NCBI GenBank assembly: GCA_900465665.1
Contig: UBJO01000001.1
Location: 1-55,369 of the forward strand
Length of the DNA stretch: 55,369 nucleotides
Direction: 5' to 3'
Origin: Hyphomicrobiales bacterium
Lineage (GTDB): Bacteria > Pseudomonadota > Alphaproteobacteria > Rhizobiales > Rhizobiaceae
A program made the position numbers and the translations under genes. Shown in pieces: positions 52,145 to 55,369 of this stretch (the first letter of the stretch is position 1; each line of letters starts with the position of its first letter). The notes beneath the pieces were generated by a model. The model had not been told where the DNA came from and did no database searches. It was given only the letters and a program-made list of their open reading frames with translations.

Positions 52145-53038
52145 ATGATCGACAAACTGGAATTTTTCATCGCGGTTGCCAATGAAAAGCATTTCGGCCG
52201 CGCCGCCCAGGAATGCGGCATATCCCAGCCTTCCCTCTCCGCCGCCATTCGCCAACTGGAAGACCAGCTCGGCGTCATCCTCGTGCAGCGTGGCTCGCGC
52301 TTTCAGGGTCTTACCCCGGAGGGGCAGCGCGTGCTGGAGTGGGCCCGCCGGATCGTCGGCGACGCGCGCACCATGCGCCAGGAAATGCGCGCCGCCCGCG
52401 CTGGCCTTGCCGGCCATATCAGGATCGCCGCCATCCCGACAGCATTGTCGATGCTGCCGCAGTTGACCGCACCCTTTCAGGAGCGCCATCCCGACGTCAC
52501 CTTCTCAATCGTCTCGCGCAACTCGCTGCAAGTGCTTAGTATGCTTGAGAATCTCGAGATCGACGCCGGCATTACGTATCTCGAAAACGAGCCGCTCGGG
52601 CGCGTGACCAGCGTTCCGCTCTATGCTGAACAGTATAATCTCATCACCGCGGCCGGCAGCCGGCTGTCCGATCGCGAGAGCGTCACGTGGAAAGAGGTCG
52701 GCGATATCAGGCTCTGTCTATTGACGGCCGACATGCAAAACCGGCGCATTATCAACCAGTTGCTGTCTGAAGCTGGAGTAACGGCGCAGCCGACGCTTGA
52801 ATCCAATTCAATGATCGTGCTGTTCTCGCATGTCCGTACTGGCCGCTGGGCAAGCATCATGCCGCGCAACGTCGCGAAATCATTCGGCTTTCCAGCCGAA
52901 ATCCGGATGATCCCAATTGTCGAGCCGCAAGCACATCATGTCGTCGGTCTCGTGGCGACCCACCGCGAACCCTTCACGCCGCTGGTCTCCGCGTTGCTGC
53001 ACGAAGCGCGCATCCTCGTCGACAAGCCGGATTTTTAA
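52145..53038 (+). CDS. LysR-family regulator, probably of the fds operon
   Basis: Predicted 297 residues. The N-terminal HTH is IDKLEFFIAVANEKHFGRAAQECGISQPSLSAAIRQLEDQLGVIL and the linker helix VQRGSRFQGLTPEGQRVLEWARRIV. The C-terminal co-inducer domain has two Rossmann-like halves (HIRIAAIPTALSMLPQLTAPF, and SMIVLFSHVRTGRWASIMP). Formate dehydrogenase fdsGBACD operons of rhizobia and Cupriavidus are often preceded by such a regulator in the same orientation, as here, about 165 bases above fdsG. Effector may be formate or a metal, not established by the sequence. Confidence 0.92.
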   Translation: MIDKLEFFIAVANEKHFGRAAQECGISQPSLSAAIRQLEDQLGVILVQRGSRFQGLTPEGQRVLEWARRIVGDARTMRQEMRAARAGLAGHIRIAAIPTALSMLPQLTAPFQERHPDVTFSIVSRNSLQVLSMLENLEIDAGITYLENEPLGRVTSVPLYAEQYNLITAAGSRLSDRESVTWKEVGDIRLCLLTADMQNRRIINQLLSEAGVTAQPTLESNSMIVLFSHVRTGRWASIMPRNVAKSFGFPAEIRMIPIVEPQAHHVVGLVATHREPFTPLVSALLHEARILVDKPDF

Positions 53039-53202
53039 TAGGAAAATCCTATCGACTGACGTGACAGCTTTATTGATCGCTTCGTCCTTCCCTGAGAAAG
53101 TTCTATAATGATTTGACGGTTCCGCATCGTCGGCTGATGGCTTTCTGGAGGAGAGCTTGCCGAACGTACGCGGACGTCGCTGCTGGTCTGGGAGGGCCAC
53201 TG

Positions 53203-53682
53203 ATGAATATTCGTGTCGCCAATAGCGATATTTCCGATCAGGTGCGCGACATCGTCGATCGTCTGAAGACGCTCGAAGGGCCGATGCTGCCTGTCCTCCA
53301 CGAGATCCAGGACGTATTCGGCTATGTCCCGCAGGAGGCGCTTCCCGTTATCGCCCATGGGCTCAACCTGTCGCGGGCCGAAGTGCACGGCGTCGTCACC
53401 TTCTATCACGACTATCGCAATCATCCGGCGGGCCGGCATGTGCTGAAGCTCTGTCGCGCCGAATCCTGTCAGTCGATGGGCGGAGACCGTCTGGCCGAGC
53501 GGGTGAAGGCGATGCTTGGGATCGACTGGCACGGCACGACGACCGATGGGGCAATCACGCTGGAACCGGTTTTCTGTCTCGGGCTCTGTTCGTGCTCTCC
53601 ATCGGCGATGCTTGATGGAGAGGTTTATGGCCGGGTCGATGTCGCCGATCTCGAGGAGATGATCGCGGAGGCACGCCGATGA
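53203..53682 (+). CDS. fdsG: NAD-dependent formate dehydrogenase gamma subunit (NuoE-like)
   Basis: Predicted 159 residues, thioredoxin-like 2Fe-2S protein. The four cluster ligands are in CRAESCQSMGG and VFCLGLCSCSPSAML. It relays electrons between FdsB and the molybdenum/iron-sulfur subunit in the soluble formate dehydrogenase. The frame opens 30 codons earlier, but the ATG at 53203 has GGAGGG six bases before and begins the conserved helix (VRDIVDRLKTLEGPMLPVLHEIQ). The stop overlaps the fdsB start (ATGA). Confidence 0.93.
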   Translation: MNIRVANSDISDQVRDIVDRLKTLEGPMLPVLHEIQDVFGYVPQEALPVIAHGLNLSRAEVHGVVTFYHDYRNHPAGRHVLKLCRAESCQSMGGDRLAERVKAMLGIDWHGTTTDGAITLEPVFCLGLCSCSPSAMLDGEVYGRVDVADLEEMIAEARR

Positions 53683-55235
53683 GGGTCAGGATCTATATCC
53701 CGCGCGATGCGGCCGCACTGGCGCTCGGCGCCGACAAGGTGGCCGATGCGGTTGCCAAGGAGATTGCCGATCGCAATCTCGATGCGGTGATCGTGCGTAA
53801 CGGCTCGCGTGGCATGCACTGGTTGGAGCCCTTGGTCGAGGTCGAAGTAGCCGGGCAGCGGATCGGCTATGGCCCCGTCAAAACGCGGGATGTCGCGGGA
53901 TTGCTCGATGCCGGGTTGATGTCGGGCGGCGATCACCGGCTCTGTCTTGGCGCGGTCGAGGAGATCGCGTTTCTCAAGCGACAGACACGACTGACCTTTG
54001 CGCGTTGCGGCGTGATTGATCCGCTCTCGCTTGCCAATTATGAGGCGCATGGCGGCTTGGTTGGTCTCCGTCGCGCCGTTTCCATGCAGCCTGCCGATAT
54101 CGTCAAGGACGTCACCGATTCCGGTTTGCGTGGACGCGGCGGCGCGGGGTTCCCGACCGGCATCAAGTGGAAGACCGTGCTCGATGCGCCGGGTGCGCGC
54201 AAATATATCGTCTGCAATGCCGATGAGGGCGACAGCGGCACGTTTGCCGACCGGATGATCATGGAGGGCGATCCCTTCGTGCTGATCGAGGGCATGGCGA
54301 TCGCGGGGCTCGCGACCGGTGCCACCAAGGGCTTCGTCTATATCCGCTCGGAATATCCGCATGCGATTGCCGCCATGACCGAGGCGGTGGAGATCGCCGG
54401 ACGTGCCGGCGTGCTCGGCCCATCGGTGCTCGGTTCGGGCAAGGCATTCGAGATCGAGATCCGCACCGGCGCCGGCGCCTATGTCTGCGGCGAGGAAACG
54501 GCGCTGTTGAACAGCCTGGAGGGTAGGCGCGGCATCGTGCGCGCCAAGCCGCCGCTGCCGGCGCACAAGGGCCTCTTCGACTGTCCCACCGTCATCAACA
54601 ACGTGATCTCCCTCGCTTCCGTCCCTGTCATCATGGACAAGGGAGCTGCCCATTATCGCGATTTCGGCATGGGCCGCTCGCGCGGCACCATCCCGCTACA
54701 GATCGCCGGCAATGTGAAGCATCCCGGTCTGTATGAGGTGGCGTTCGGCCTGACGCTTGGCGAGATCGTCGACGAGATCGCCGGCGGCACGGCTACCGGA
54801 CGGCCGGTTAAGGCGGTGCAGGTGGGCGGACCGCTGGGGGCCTATTTTCCGCGGGCGCTGTTCGATACGCCGTTCGACTACGAAGCCTTTGCCGCGAAAG
54901 ACGGCCTGATTGGCCACGCGGGGATCGTCGTCTTCGACGACAGCGCCGACATGCTGAAGCAGGCGCGATTTGCGATGGAGTTCTGCGCGGTGGAAAGCTG
55001 CGGCAAGTGCACGCCCTGCCGTATCGGTTCGACGCGCGGGTTGGAGACGGCCGACAAGATCGCCAGCGGTATCGAGCCGGAGAAGAACCGGGCGCTGCTG
55101 GCCGATCTCTGCAACACGATGAAGTTCGGCTCGCTCTGCGCGTTGGGTGGGTTCACGCCTTATCCCGTGCTGAGCGCGATGACGCATTTTCCTGACGATT
55201 TCGCGCCGGGGCCGATGGTGGAGGCTGCGGAATGA
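53679..55235 (+). CDS. fdsB: NAD-dependent formate dehydrogenase beta subunit (NuoF-like)
   Basis: Predicted 518 residues. The N-terminal 120 residues are a thioredoxin-like domain as in other FdsB proteins (VRIYIPRDAAALALGADKV). The FMN/NAD-binding core follows: GLRGRGGAGFPTGIKWKTV, ICNADEGDSGTFADRMIMEGDP and GAGAYVCGEETALLNSLEGRRG. The 4Fe-4S ligands are in ESCGKCTPCRIG plus a later Cys in FGSLCALGGFTP. It oxidises reduced clusters and passes electrons to NAD+. fdsA, the catalytic molybdenum subunit, normally follows; here the window ends in a repeat, so it is not seen. Confidence 0.95.
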   Translation: MRVRIYIPRDAAALALGADKVADAVAKEIADRNLDAVIVRNGSRGMHWLEPLVEVEVAGQRIGYGPVKTRDVAGLLDAGLMSGGDHRLCLGAVEEIAFLKRQTRLTFARCGVIDPLSLANYEAHGGLVGLRRAVSMQPADIVKDVTDSGLRGRGGAGFPTGIKWKTVLDAPGARKYIVCNADEGDSGTFADRMIMEGDPFVLIEGMAIAGLATGATKGFVYIRSEYPHAIAAMTEAVEIAGRAGVLGPSVLGSGKAFEIEIRTGAGAYVCGEETALLNSLEGRRGIVRAKPPLPAHKGLFDCPTVINNVISLASVPVIMDKGAAHYRDFGMGRSRGTIPLQIAGNVKHPGLYEVAFGLTLGEIVDEIAGGTATGRPVKAVQVGGPLGAYFPRALFDTPFDYEAFAAKDGLIGHAGIVVFDDSADMLKQARFAMEFCAVESCGKCTPCRIGSTRGLETADKIASGIEPEKNRALLADLCNTMKFGSLCALGGFTPYPVLSAMTHFPDDFAPGPMVEAAE

Positions 55236-55249
55236 TGAGCGCTGCGGCT

Positions 55250-55369
55250 TGTGATACCCCCCTCTGCCCTGCCGGGCATCTTCCCCACAGGTGGGGAGAT
55301 TGGCTGGGCTTACCCGCTCGCTCAACGCTCATCGGTTGGCGCAAACCTCACCGCGAGTCGATCTCCCCC
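55250..55369. repeat. Rhizobial mosaic intergenic palindromic repeat
   Basis: The tail carries TGCCC(55265-55269)/GGGCA(55274-55278) and ATCTTCCCCAC(55278-55288)/GTGGGGAGAT(55291-55300), a composite of short stem-loops I know as frequent intergenic repeats of rhizobial genomes. It lies at once after fdsB, where fdsA would be expected, and runs to the window edge, so its full length is unknown. Confidence 0.7.

Noticed and set aside
1..55369. CRISPR arrays, prophage genes, rRNA or tRNA genes
   Set aside because: No spaced direct repeats, phage structural genes or RNA gene signatures were found on reading the window.

Overview
This is chromosome- or megaplasmid-type DNA from an alphaproteobacterium of the order Rhizobiales (Rhizobium, Ensifer, Agrobacterium or a relative). 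Pointers are the high-GC coding, the RopB/Omp25-type beta-barrel protein, the fdsGB formate dehydrogenase layout, the density of ABC importers, two rhizobial-type transposase remnants and a mosaic intergenic palindromic repeat at the right edge. Species cannot be fixed from the sequence alone.

Layout. 1-2.2 kb holds two dead insertion sequences: an IS256-family transposase with an amber codon at its third catalytic acidic residue, and an IS110-family transposase split by a frameshift. 2.4-5.6 kb has an outer-membrane protein, a cysteine-cluster protein, a cold-shock protein and two gene remnants (COG0523 GTPase, TPR/cyclase-type protein) fused at a scar. 5.7-9.9 kb encodes a Tat-exported molybdenum hydroxylase (2Fe-2S subunit, Moco subunit, cytochrome c). 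10.2-15.1 kb is a tetR-MFP-RND efflux operon. 15.2-18.0 kb has a zinc alcohol dehydrogenase and a CPA1 Na+/H+ antiporter.

18.1-42.1 kb is a large accessory catabolic island. Leftward operon 1 (24.3 to 18.1 kb) is an NMT1/THI5-type ABC importer, a class II aldolase, an LLM flavin monooxygenase and a flavin reductase. Leftward operon 2 (30.65 to 24.7 kb) is SDR, aminotransferase, alpha/beta hydrolase, M20 carbamoylase-type hydrolase, bicupin and nucleoside hydrolase. A rightward sugar-type ABC importer operon (31-37.8 kb) carries a hydrolase, a GntR regulator and a D-2-hydroxyacid dehydrogenase. An amidase is divergent from a second NMT1/THI5 importer that has no ATPase of its own (39.5-42.1 kb). 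My reading is import and oxidative ring opening of an N-heterocycle or its nucleoside, formally parallel to the Rut pathway. TG(N)ATAC-type motifs recur in all three control regions of the island.

42.1-51.6 kb is a second, separately controlled island. It holds a LamB/YcsF protein, an AHS1-AHS2 (KipI-KipA) fusion and a biotin carboxylase-BCCP fusion in one overlapping operon, a polar amino-acid ABC importer, two GntR/FCD regulators and a DUF1989 (urea-carboxylase-associated) protein. The two middle proteins together have every domain of a urea-carboxylase-type enzyme in split form. TTGTTCAA-type palindromes lie in both control regions, which ties the island into one probable regulon. This is the best candidate here for an undescribed system.

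51.7-55.4 kb ends the window with a small exported protein, a LysR regulator and the start of an NAD-dependent formate dehydrogenase operon (fdsG, fdsB), cut off after an intergenic repeat.
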